From Actinomadura sp. K4S16 (GTDB lineage: Bacteria > Actinomycetota > Actinomycetes > Streptosporangiales > Streptosporangiaceae), in contig NZ_BDDE01000013.1 of the NCBI RefSeq assembly GCF_008327685.1, positions 558,001-622,000 on the forward strand: a stretch of DNA of 64,000 nt, read 5' to 3'. The stretch's first letter is position 1; each line of letters opens with the position of its first letter. Position numbers and translations under genes: made by a program. Shown here piece after piece: positions 17,509 to 24,746 of this stretch. The notes below the pieces were generated by a model, which saw only the letters and a list, made by a program, of their open reading frames with translations, was not told the origin of the DNA and searched no databases.

Positions 17509-17545
17509 GTGACCGCTGAGTAACTTCCGGCCTACCCTTCGCCCG
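17509..17545 (+). promoter_or_regulatory. Leaderless promoter of the alpha/beta hydrolase gene
   Basis: GTGACC (17509-17514), an 18-bp spacer, and TACCCT (17533-17538) fit a -35/-10 pair. The predicted transcription start is 17545, exactly the G of the GTG start codon. There is no ribosome binding site, so the mRNA is probably leaderless. Confidence 0.55.
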
Positions 17546-18375
17546 TGGACAAAGCGCGGGTGAACATCGCTTACGAGCGCCGCGGCGAGGGTCCGCCCCT
17601 CGTCCTGCTGCACGGCATCGGCCACCGCCGCCAGGGCTGGGAGCCGGTCATGGACCTGCTCGCCGCCGAGCGCGACGTCGTCGCGATCGACCTGCCCGGC
17701 TTCGGCGACTCCCCGCCGCTGCCCGCCGGGACCCCCTACACGCTGGACGCGGCCGTCGCCGCCCTCAGCGAGGCCTTCGCCGCCCTCGGGCTGGACCGCC
17801 CGCACATCGCGGGCAACTCGCTCGGCGGCCTGTTCGCCCTCGAAGCCGCCGACCGCGGCCTCGCCAGCTCGGCGACGGCCCTGTCCCCGGCCGGCTTCTT
17901 CAACGCCCTGGAACTGCGCTACGGCATGTCGGTGCTGCGCGCCTCGCGGCTCGGCGCCCGCGTCCCCGAGACGTTCCTCACCCGGCTGGCCCGCTCCCCG
18001 CGCCGCCGGAACCTCATGTTCGGCATGATCTACGGCCGTCCGGACCTGATGGACATCGAGACCCTCGCGGGGGACGCCCGCGCCATGCGCGACGCCCCTG
18101 GCTTCGAGCCCACCCTCCGCGCGGGGCGCACCACCCGCTTCCTCGGCTCCTGCGCGGACGTCCCCGTCACCATCGCGTGGGGCACGAAGGACCGCCTGCT
18201 CCTGCGCAGCCAGGCCGTCCGCGCCCAGCGCCGCCTCCCCCACGCCCGCTTCGTCTGGCTGGAGGGCTGCGGCCACGTCCCCATGGCCGACGACCCGGCC
18301 CTCGTGGCGAAGATCCTGCTGGAGGGCAGCGCGCACCCCGTCCTCGGCGCCGAGTCCGAAGCCGCCGCGTCCTAG
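17545..18375 (+). CDS. Alpha/beta-fold hydrolase
   Basis: A 276-residue hydrolase with a complete catalytic triad. The oxyanion motif is LLHGIGHRRQGW, the nucleophile elbow AGNSLGGL (Ser near residue 93), the acid lies in AWGTKDRL and the His in LEGCGHVPMADDP. The cap region contains SVLRASRLGARVPETF. The substrate is unknown; the family covers esterases, epoxide hydrolases and C-C hydrolases. It has its own leaderless promoter downstream of sigE and ends 43 bp before the convergent TetR gene. Confidence 0.88.
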   Translation: MDKARVNIAYERRGEGPPLVLLHGIGHRRQGWEPVMDLLAAERDVVAIDLPGFGDSPPLPAGTPYTLDAAVAALSEAFAALGLDRPHIAGNSLGGLFALEAADRGLASSATALSPAGFFNALELRYGMSVLRASRLGARVPETFLTRLARSPRRRNLMFGMIYGRPDLMDIETLAGDARAMRDAPGFEPTLRAGRTTRFLGSCADVPVTIAWGTKDRLLLRSQAVRAQRRLPHARFVWLEGCGHVPMADDPALVAKILLEGSAHPVLGAESEAAAS

Positions 18376-18418
18376 GCCGTCCTTCGAAGGCGGAGCTGGA
18401 ACAGTCGATGGTCCCGGT

Positions 18419-18988
18419 TCATGCCTCGCGGCGGCATCCGGCGAGGAGGATGGCGACCATGCGCCTGGCTTCGGCCTGCCCGTAGTCGGGGCCGGTGATG
18501 CAGAGGTTGCCGATGGCGCGCATGAGCGTGTAGGCGGTGACGTCGGGGCCGAGTTCGCCGGCGGCGGCGCATGCCTCGAGCAACGTCGCGCAGGCCGGGA
18601 CCAGGGTGTCGAGCATCAGGGCGTGGAGGTTCTCCAGCCCTGGATCGCCGGACCCCAGGGCGGCTCCGAGGCCGTGCTTGGTCACCAGGAACTCGACGAA
18701 CGCGTCCACCCAGCGGGTCAGGGCGGTGAACGGGGAGGCCGACTCCTCCAGGAGCCGGGGGGCGAGTGCGGCGGCCGTGTCGATCTGGTGCCGGTAGACG
18801 GCGGTGACGAGATCCGCCCGGGTCGGGAAGTTCCGGTAGATCGTGCCGACGCCGACGCCGGCGCGTTCGGCGATGTCGCGGACAGGGGCCTGGACGCCCT
18901 GTTCCACGAAGACCGCAGCCGCGGCCGCCAGCACGCCGCTGCGGGTGCGCTGCGCCTGTGCCCGGCGCACTCCGACCGGTTCCGGCAC
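18419..18988 (-). CDS. TetR-family transcriptional repressor
   Basis: A 189-residue regulator. The HTH is VRDIAERAGVGVGTIYRNFPTRADLVTAVY (residues about 30-60), with a variable C-terminal ligand domain containing HGLGAALGSGDPGLENLHAL. The GTG start at 18988 follows AAAGGAGGGTCCC; the in-frame extension to 19039 runs through the operators and is rejected. It is divergent from the hydrolase at 19092. Two palindromic operators lie between them, so it most likely represses both itself and the hydrolase. Confidence 0.92.
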   Translation of the reverse strand: MPEPVGVRRAQAQRTRSGVLAAAAAVFVEQGVQAPVRDIAERAGVGVGTIYRNFPTRADLVTAVYRHQIDTAAALAPRLLEESASPFTALTRWVDAFVEFLVTKHGLGAALGSGDPGLENLHALMLDTLVPACATLLEACAAAGELGPDVTAYTLMRAIGNLCITGPDYGQAEARRMVAILLAGCRREA

Positions 18989-19006
18989 GGGACCCTCCTT
19001 TTGCTC

Positions 19007-19051
19007 GCGGAACAATGTTCCGCTACTTTGGCGGAACAACGCTCCGCCAAA
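19007..19051. promoter_or_regulatory. Twin TetR operators
   Basis: Site 1 at 19007-19023 is the perfect 17-bp palindrome GCGGAACA-A-TGTTCCGC. Site 2 at 19031-19047, GCGGAACAACGCTCCGC, keeps the same half-site on one side and sits inside a longer dyad, TTTGGCGGA...TCCGCCAAA (19027-19051). The centres are 24 bp apart. The sites occupy the divergent promoter of the TetR gene and the hydrolase gene. Confidence 0.8.
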
Positions 19052-19091
19052 TTATGGCAGAGCGGTCCCACGGAGGAAGCGCAGGTCTCCC

Positions 19092-20003
19092 ATGTCCCAC
19101 CGTCAGCTCGACCAGCGGATCGTCTCGGTCAAGCCCATCACCGTCCCCGCGCCCGGCCGCGGCGTCGACCTGCAGGTGAAGGTCACCGCCCCGCTGTCGG
19201 GCCGGGACCTGCCGGTCATCGTGTTCTCCCACGGCAACGCATGGTCCCTGGACGCGTACGAGCCCCTCGTCGACCGTTGGGCCGCAGCCGGATTCATCGT
19301 GGTGCAGCCCACCCACCTGGACTCCCGCCGCAACGCCATCGGTTGGGACGACCCGCGCTTCCCCACCATCTGGCGCGTCCGGATCTCCGATCTCCACGCG
19401 GTCCTCGACGGCCTCGGCGACATCCTCCTCCAGGCCGGCGGCCTGGAGACCCGCGTCGACCGCGAGCGCATCGCGGTCGTCGGCCACTCCTGGGGCGCCC
19501 AGACCGCCGGCGCGGTCCTCGGCGCGCGCGTGCTCGACGCCGACGGCGTCGCCGGAGAGGACTTCTCCCACTCCGCGGTCTCGGCCGGCGCGCTGATCGC
19601 CGCGACCGGGACCGGCGACTCGCTCACCCCGTTCGCCGCCGAACACCTTCCGTTCATGAGGCCGGACTACTCCACCATGACCACCCCGGCCCTGGTCGTC
19701 GCGGGCGGCGAGGACCGGTCGCGGCTCTCCACCCGGGGGCCGGAGTGGTTCACCGACGCCTACCACCTCAGCCCGTCCCCGAAGAGCCTGCTCGTCGTCG
19801 CCGAGGGCGAGCACACCCTGGGCGGCGTCGCCGGCGAAGCGGTCGCCGAGACCACCGACGAGGACCCCGCCCGCGTCGCCCTCGTCGCCGATGCGGTCTC
19901 CGCCTACCTCCTCGACGCCTTCAAGGTCGACGACACCGCGTGGACCGCCTTCGGCGACGCCGCCGCGGACGGCGAAGGCGCGTGGAGCATCTCCGGCAAG
20001 TGA
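19092..20003 (+). CDS. Alpha/beta hydrolase (chlorophyllase / PET-hydrolase-like fold)
   Basis: A 303-residue serine hydrolase. It has VIVFSHGNAWSLDAYEPL (oxyanion region), nucleophile motif VVGHSWGAQTAG (Ser near residue 134), acid in VAGGEDRS and His in VAEGEHTLGG. There is no signal peptide, so it is cytoplasmic. The ATG at 19092 is supported by the conserved N-terminal strand; the ribosome site is weak. It is divergent from and probably repressed by the TetR protein. Members of this fold act on lipophilic esters, but the substrate here is unknown. Confidence 0.86.
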   Translation: MSHRQLDQRIVSVKPITVPAPGRGVDLQVKVTAPLSGRDLPVIVFSHGNAWSLDAYEPLVDRWAAAGFIVVQPTHLDSRRNAIGWDDPRFPTIWRVRISDLHAVLDGLGDILLQAGGLETRVDRERIAVVGHSWGAQTAGAVLGARVLDADGVAGEDFSHSAVSAGALIAATGTGDSLTPFAAEHLPFMRPDYSTMTTPALVVAGGEDRSRLSTRGPEWFTDAYHLSPSPKSLLVVAEGEHTLGGVAGEAVAETTDEDPARVALVADAVSAYLLDAFKVDDTAWTAFGDAAADGEGAWSISGK

Positions 20004-20073
20004 ACCGGCCGGACCGCTCCGGCAAGGACCATGGCGGCTCGCGGTGACCGGCCGCCGCGAGCGCCGTGCGTTC

Positions 20074-20102
20074 GAGGCCGGCGCTCTTGGGAGCACGGCC
20101 TC
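20074..20102. terminator. Bidirectional hairpin terminator
   Basis: The dyad GAGGCCG (20074-20080) / CGGCCTC (20096-20102), with an inner GCTC/GAGC pair, lies between two convergent hydrolase genes and touches the stop codon of the minus-strand gene. Confidence 0.6.
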
Positions 20103-20998
20103 TAGGGCTTCAGTCGCTCGGCCAGGTAGGCGAGGATCTCGTCCCTGGCGCGGAGCGTGGGATGCCCCTCCTCGTCGACGAGGTGGGCGGTGACGACGCT
20201 GTGGGGGGTGCCGACCACGTCGCGGAAGAACGGCGGCGGGTCGGTGCTCGCGGCGCCGGCCGGGAGGACGCGGCCGTCGAAGGCGTCCCCGAGCAGGGCC
20301 CGGTAGGCGGCGAAGCGCTGGCCGGTGCACCAGCGGTCGCCCTCGAAGCGGTAGGCGAGGACCTTCAGCCCGTCGCGCGCGACGCGCTCCTTGACCGCAC
20401 GGGCGTCGTCGTCGCCGAGTTCCAGGCCGGCGGGGTCGTCCAGCGGCAGTGACGGGTGGTTGACGACCGGCGCGATGACGGCCGGTTCGAGCGCCATGGT
20501 GAGCGCGAAGTTGCCGGTGAAGCAGAGCCCGATCGCGCCGACCCCCGGGCCGCCGCACTCGGCGTGGGCCTGCCGGGCGAGCCCGCGCAGCCACGCCGTG
20601 ACGGGGCTGGTCCCGCCTCCGGCGAACGCCCGGAACTCGGCGCTCACGCAGGTCCGGCGGACGATCCGCTCGCCGTCCTCGACCGTGGGGTAGGCGCCGT
20701 CGCGGCCGAAGAGCGAGGGGACGTGGACGGTGAAGCCCGCGTCCCGCACCCACCGCGCCAGCCGCAGGACGTCCGGGCTGATGCCCGGCATCTCGGGCAT
20801 CAGCACGACGGCGGGACCGGTACCCGCGACGTACACCGTCTTCACCACCCCGTCCACGTCCACGTACCGGCGGTCGAAATCGGTGATCGGGTCGTCGAGA
20901 TGCCCGGTTTCGGGACGGTCGTCAGCGCCTGCGGCCTCGCCGACGCCCTCGTCAGGGCCGGTTGCCTCGTGCGTGCTGATGGAGTCGTTGATTTCCAT
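20102..20998 (-). CDS. Dienelactone hydrolase family protein
   Basis: A 298-residue alpha/beta hydrolase of the dienelactone hydrolase type. The nucleophile is Cys in the motif AIGLCFTGN rather than Ser, as in true dienelactone hydrolases; acid and His lie around DRWCTGQRF and DEEGHPTLR. The first 50 residues (acidic, Gly-rich) are poorly conserved. The ATG at 20998 is chosen because upstream codons enter the divergent promoter. The divergent GlxA-type regulator probably controls it. Confidence 0.85.
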   Translation of the reverse strand: MEINDSISTHEATGPDEGVGEAAGADDRPETGHLDDPITDFDRRYVDVDGVVKTVYVAGTGPAVVLMPEMPGISPDVLRLARWVRDAGFTVHVPSLFGRDGAYPTVEDGERIVRRTCVSAEFRAFAGGGTSPVTAWLRGLARQAHAECGGPGVGAIGLCFTGNFALTMALEPAVIAPVVNHPSLPLDDPAGLELGDDDARAVKERVARDGLKVLAYRFEGDRWCTGQRFAAYRALLGDAFDGRVLPAGAASTDPPPFFRDVVGTPHSVVTAHLVDEEGHPTLRARDEILAYLAERLKP

Positions 20999-21043
20999 GG
21001 GGACAGCGTGGCCGGGGGACGGACGGCGCGGGGAGAGGCCAGA

Positions 21044-21071
21044 TCGCCATGTCCGGGGGTAATCTCGCCAT
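21044..21071. promoter_or_regulatory. Direct repeats TCGCCAT, probable GlxA/AraC binding sites
   Basis: TCGCCAT occurs at 21044-21050 and 21065-21071 in the same orientation, 21 bp apart (two helical turns). This is the arrangement expected for an AraC-family protein. The repeats lie between the divergent dienelactone hydrolase and GlxA-type genes. Confidence 0.5.
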
Positions 21072-21096
21072 CGGCGGCAAGCGGCGGGAGGCGAGC

Positions 21097-22068
21097 GTGG
21101 GCGCATTGCGGGTCGGCGTGCTGGCCTATCCGGGCTGCTTCGCGTCGGAGGTGTTCGGCGTCCCCGACCTGCTGACGATGGCCGGGCACGTCGCCGGTCC
21201 GGACCGCGCCGGGTACGAGGTGGCGGTGCTGTCGCCCCGCCGCCGCGTCGTCGCCTCCGGCGGCGTCGCGCTGGCCGTGGCCCCGCTCCGCGAGACCGAC
21301 GTGCTCGTCGTCCCGGGGTTCGAGCTGCACCGGGCGCTCGACGTGGACGCGAGGCTGGCGGGGCTGGCCCCGGAGATCGCGGCGATCCGCTCGCACGCCG
21401 CGGGCGGCGGCGCCGTCGTCTCGATCTGCGTCGGGGCGTTCCTGCTCGCCGAGGCCGGGCTGCTGGACCGGCGCCGCGCCACGACGGCCTGGCTGTTCGC
21501 GGACGAGCTGGCCCGGCGCTGCCCGGACGCCGACGTCCGGTCCGACCTCCTGGTGGTCACCGATTCCGGGGTGACGACGACTGCGGCCTTCAGCGCCATG
21601 TACGACTTCGCGCTGCAACTCGTCCGGCGGCACAGCGGTGCCCGCGTGGCGCGGGCGACCGCGCGGATGGCGCTCGTGGACGACGCGCGCTCGTCCCAGG
21701 CCCCCTACGTCGACGCCCGCCTCCTTCCGCAGCCCGGGCACGAGTTCTCCCGCAGGGTCATGCGGCGGCTCGACCAGAACCTCGCGGCCCGGTACGACCT
21801 CGCCGTGCTGGCGGAGGCGTTCAGCGTCAGCACCCGGACGCTGCTGCGGCGCTTCGCCCACGAGACCGGCCAGAGCCCCCTCGAGTACCTCCAGTCGGCC
21901 CGCGTCCGGCGAGCCCGCCACCTCCTGGAGACCACCGACCGGACGGTCGCCGCCATCGCCGCAGCCGTCGGGTACCGGGACCCCGGAACCTTCGCCGCCC
22001 TCTTCGCCAAGCACACCGGGCGGCGCCCGAAGGACTACCGCGTGGCCTTCGGGCGCCCCGCCGACTGA
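21097..22068 (+). CDS. GlxA-type regulator (DJ-1/PfpI domain plus AraC HTH)
   Basis: A regulator of about 323 residues. Residues 1-165 form a DJ-1/PfpI amidotransferase-like sensor with SICVGAFLLAEAGLL (nucleophile-elbow Cys). Residues about 210-320 form the AraC domain, with LAVLAEAFSVSTRTLLRRF and VAAIAAAVGYRDPGTFAALF helices. The GTG start at 21097 follows GGGAGGCGAGC; ATG 21049 in the same frame lacks a site and overlaps the operator. It is divergent from the dienelactone hydrolase, which is its likely target. Confidence 0.9.
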   Translation: MGALRVGVLAYPGCFASEVFGVPDLLTMAGHVAGPDRAGYEVAVLSPRRRVVASGGVALAVAPLRETDVLVVPGFELHRALDVDARLAGLAPEIAAIRSHAAGGGAVVSICVGAFLLAEAGLLDRRRATTAWLFADELARRCPDADVRSDLLVVTDSGVTTTAAFSAMYDFALQLVRRHSGARVARATARMALVDDARSSQAPYVDARLLPQPGHEFSRRVMRRLDQNLAARYDLAVLAEAFSVSTRTLLRRFAHETGQSPLEYLQSARVRRARHLLETTDRTVAAIAAAVGYRDPGTFAALFAKHTGRRPKDYRVAFGRPAD

Positions 22069-22096
22069 CTGCGACGGGCCGGGCTCGAAAGCGAAA

Positions 22097-22134
22097 GGCC
22101 GGGGCCCGCGCGTCGCATCGCACGGACCCCGGCC
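22097..22134. terminator. Hairpin terminator between convergent genes
   Basis: The dyad GGCCGGGGCCC / GGACCCCGGCC (22097-22134, one mismatch) lies between the glxA-type gene and the convergent LPVTG protein gene. Confidence 0.65.
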
Positions 22135-22149
22135 CGGGGTTGGCTCGGC

Positions 22150-22875
22150 TCAGCCGGTGACGGGAAGGTCGCCGGGGACCGGGGTCGGGGCGGGGGCCTC
22201 GCCGGGCGGGGCCGGGGACGGCGTGGGCTTGCCCGGCTGCGCCGGCTGCGACGGCTGGCCGGGCTGCCCGCCTCCGCCGCCGGCCTTGCCGCAGGTGGCG
22301 GACGCGATGCTGATCGTCTGGGTCTTGCCCGCCAGGGTCGCCGACACCTCGATGGCGGTGACGGTGAGGTTCCCGTCGTGCCCGCGGACCTGCTTGTTCA
22401 GCGTGACCGTGACGGCGCCGAGGCCCTTCAGGTCGGTGGTGACGGTGGTGTTGGGCGTCGCGCCGATCCGCAGCGCCCGGGTGCCGAGCGTCGCGTTCAC
22501 CACGTTGGAGACGCCCTTGCCGTTCTCGCACATGGCGGTGACGGCGTGCGCGGCCAGGCCGAGCTTGGCCACCCGCACGTCGGCGACGGACGCGCGGCCG
22601 TGCCCGGCCCAGGCGGCGCCGTTCAGCAGGTGTGCCTCGATCAGCGGGTTGGCGGGCAGTTCGGCCGCGCTCTTGCGAACGGGCCGCTGCGCCGAGGACG
22701 CCACCGAGGACGTCGGCGGGACGACGACGGAGCCGGTGGCGGAGACGGCGACCGCCGAGCCGACGCCGCCGGGGGACGCGATCGGGGCGGCGGAGGCGGG
22801 GGAGGCCGACAGGCCGAACGGCAGGGCCAGCGCGCCGGCGACGGCCGCGCACTTGGTGAGTGCCTGCAAACGCAC
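22150..22875 (-). CDS. Secreted choice-of-anchor-like protein ending in LPVTG
   Basis: A 241-residue exported protein. The signal peptide is residues 1-29 (VAGALALPFGLSASPASA). The body is a beta-rich domain (ATLGTRALRIGATPNTTVT, GLGAVTVTLNKQ) like actinobacterial choice-of-anchor P proteins. A Gly/Pro/Gln linker follows and the protein stops right after LPVTG. A normal sortase signal needs a hydrophobic helix and charged tail after LPXTG; both are missing, and no frame downstream supplies them. It may be released, or a sorting signal may have been truncated. Function unknown. Confidence 0.82.
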   Translation of the reverse strand: MRLQALTKCAAVAGALALPFGLSASPASAAPIASPGGVGSAVAVSATGSVVVPPTSSVASSAQRPVRKSAAELPANPLIEAHLLNGAAWAGHGRASVADVRVAKLGLAAHAVTAMCENGKGVSNVVNATLGTRALRIGATPNTTVTTDLKGLGAVTVTLNKQVRGHDGNLTVTAIEVSATLAGKTQTISIASATCGKAGGGGGQPGQPSQPAQPGKPTPSPAPPGEAPAPTPVPGDLPVTG

Positions 22876-22987
22876 GGTTCTCTCCTTCAGGGGTTCGTAT
22901 TCGCGGGGATGGTGGAAGTCGATGGGATGTCGAGGGCCGGTGGGACGGTGAGCGGTCCGGCCGCGGGGCCGGACGACCGGACGGCCG

Positions 22988-23782
22988 TCAGTCCGTGATC
23001 AGGACGGGCGTGCCGAGCGGAACCTTCGCGAGCCGCTTCAACGCGTCGGCGGGCACCCGGACGCAGCCGTGCGTGACGGCCTTGCCGAACACCGATCTGG
23101 TCGGCCAGCCGTGGAACGCGACCGTCCCGGGGCCGCCGCCGAAGCTGTCGAGGGTGGCGGAGTGCGCGCCGACGGGCAGGATCAGCGGGCTGTAGGTGGG
23201 CTTCTCAGGGGCGAGGGAGGCGAGCAGGAACGTCCGTCCTGTGGGCGTCGGCGTCTTCGGGGCACCGACCGCCACGGACCATGAGCCAACCTGGCGGCCG
23301 CCCTGGAACAGGGTCATCTTCCGGTCGCCGAGGTCGACGTTGACGGAGCTGGAGCTGCGCGCGGCCTTCAGGCCGGCGTCGGGGATCCAGCCGGTCACGC
23401 CGTTCGGGCGGCTCGGCAGCAGCACGCGCCGCCAGCCGGGGCGGCTCTCCACGACGGGCACCCAGGTGGGGCCCTTGAGCTGGGTGCTCGGCAGTTCGGC
23501 CACGGCGGGCGCGCCGGGTTTCGCCGACACCGGGACCGTGTCGTGCGGGTGCACCACGGTCCCGTCGCCCTTGGCGGACGGCGCGTCGTCCTTCGGCAGG
23601 TCGTCCAGCGTCGTGTACGTGGTGGCCTGGGGCAGCTTGTCCAGGCCCCCGGCGGGGGTCGCGCCGGCGGACGGCCCTTTGCCGCCTCCCCCGCATCCGG
23701 TCACGAGCAGGGCCGTCACCAGCAGGGCCGGTGCCGCCGTCAGGGCCGTCCGCCCGGCGGCGCGCGGTGGTTCGTCGCTCAC
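22988..23782 (-). CDS. L,D-transpeptidase lipoprotein (YkuD domain)
   Basis: A 264-residue exported enzyme that makes 3-3 peptidoglycan cross-links or attaches proteins to the wall. The N-terminus is a lipoprotein signal with lipobox LVTGC (Cys near residue 27). An SH3-like middle part (WVPVVESRPGWRRVLLPSR) precedes the YkuD domain, which ends with the catalytic motif HGWPTRSVFG...THGCVRVP (catalytic Cys). The GTG start at 23782 follows GGAGTCTTC; the 60 extra upstream residues in frame are not signal-like. The sign of the substrate peptide is not readable. Confidence 0.9.
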   Translation of the reverse strand: MSDEPPRAAGRTALTAAPALLVTALLVTGCGGGGKGPSAGATPAGGLDKLPQATTYTTLDDLPKDDAPSAKGDGTVVHPHDTVPVSAKPGAPAVAELPSTQLKGPTWVPVVESRPGWRRVLLPSRPNGVTGWIPDAGLKAARSSSSVNVDLGDRKMTLFQGGRQVGSWSVAVGAPKTPTPTGRTFLLASLAPEKPTYSPLILPVGAHSATLDSFGGGPGTVAFHGWPTRSVFGKAVTHGCVRVPADALKRLAKVPLGTPVLITD

Positions 23783-23943
23783 GAAGACTCCAAGTGATCC
23801 CGCCGGAGATGGCTCCGGCTCGCCTCTGTGCCCGCTGTCTACGCACGAGGGGCCGCAGGGGTTGCACGGTGTGCGGGACGGATCGCACTGCGTACCGTTC
23901 GGCCGGCTTCGAAGAGGGCGGCAGGACCGGGAACAAGCCGGGA

Positions 23944-23996
23944 TTGACAGCTGTTTGAACACTCAACTAACCTTCGACAAGTCGTTGAAGTTTCAA
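23944..23996 (+). promoter_or_regulatory. Promoter and MarR-like operator of yceI
   Basis: TTGACA (23944-23949), an 18-bp spacer and TAACCT (23968-23973) form a strong promoter. Immediately downstream lies the dyad TTGAA-GT-TTCAA (23985-23996). A repressor bound there would block transcription; MarR-family proteins use sites of this kind upstream of yceI in related bacteria. No marR gene is adjacent. Confidence 0.6.
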
Positions 23997-24016
23997 GCAT
24001 CACGGACGGAGTCACC

Positions 24017-24565
24017 ATGAGCATCACCGCCGTTGCCCCCGGACTGACCGCAGGCACCTGGAACATCGACCCTGCCCACTCCGAGGTCACCTTCGTGATC
24101 CGGCACCTGATGACCAAGGTGCGCGGCACGTTCACCGACTTCACCGGCACCGTGCAGATCGCCGAGGAGCTTGCCGAGTCCACCGCCGTCGCGGAGATCC
24201 AGGTCGCCTCGATCGACACCCGCCACGCCGACCGCGACGCCCACATGCGCACGGCGGAGGTCCTGGACGTCGAGAAGTACCCGACCATGACGTTCGCGAC
24301 CAAGGGCGTCCGCGAGGAGGACGGCGAGTACCTCCTGGACGGCGACCTGACGATCAAGGGCGTCACCCGTCCGGTCACGCTCACGGTCGAGTTCAACGGC
24401 GTCGGCGAGGACCCCTGGGGCGGCACGCGCGCCGGCTTCTCCGCCGGGACCACCATCAGCCGCAAGGACTGGGGCATCGAGTTCAACGTCCCGCTCAAGG
24501 GCGACAAGGCCCTGCTCGGCGACAAGGTCGAGATCCAGTTGGAGATCCAGGCCGTCCGCGCCTGA
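24017..24565 (+). CDS. yceI: YceI family protein
   Basis: A 182-residue lipocalin-like beta-barrel. Family signatures are GTWNIDPAHSEVTFVIRHLMTKVRG at the start, DTRHADRDAHMRTAEVLDVEKYP and FSAGTTISRKDWG. YceI barrels bind polyisoprenoid lipids in structurally studied homologues. No signal peptide is seen, so this one is cytoplasmic. GGACGGAGTCACC precedes the ATG. A perfect-stem terminator follows. The strong upstream operator suggests induction by stress or a ligand. Confidence 0.93.
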   Translation: MSITAVAPGLTAGTWNIDPAHSEVTFVIRHLMTKVRGTFTDFTGTVQIAEELAESTAVAEIQVASIDTRHADRDAHMRTAEVLDVEKYPTMTFATKGVREEDGEYLLDGDLTIKGVTRPVTLTVEFNGVGEDPWGGTRAGFSAGTTISRKDWGIEFNVPLKGDKALLGDKVEIQLEIQAVRA

Positions 24566-24581
24566 GCATCCCCCCATCGCC

Positions 24582-24611
24582 GGAAGGGCCGCCCACCCGG
24601 GCGGCCCTTCC
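24582..24611. terminator. Terminator after yceI
   Basis: Perfect 12-bp stem GGAAGGGCCGCC / GGCGGCCCTTCC with a 6-base loop, 17 bp after the yceI stop. The next 130 bp hold further GC-rich dyads (CTCGCTCCGAGGGGCTGCC and similar) and no gene. Confidence 0.8.
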
Positions 24612-24746
24612 GCCGTTCCGGGGCGGGCCGCAAGCCAAGGCGCCTTCGCTCCGGAGCAGCCCGCCGTCCAGGGCAGCCGACCGTTTTGAGGCCCTCGCTC
24701 CGAGGGGCTGCCTCCCCAAGGAGGGCGCCGTCTCCTAAGCGGGCCG

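Noticed and set aside
17436..17544. Small anti-sigma gene after sigE
   Set aside because: Only about 110 bp, no HxxxCxxC zinc motif in any frame, and it contains the leaderless promoter of the next gene.
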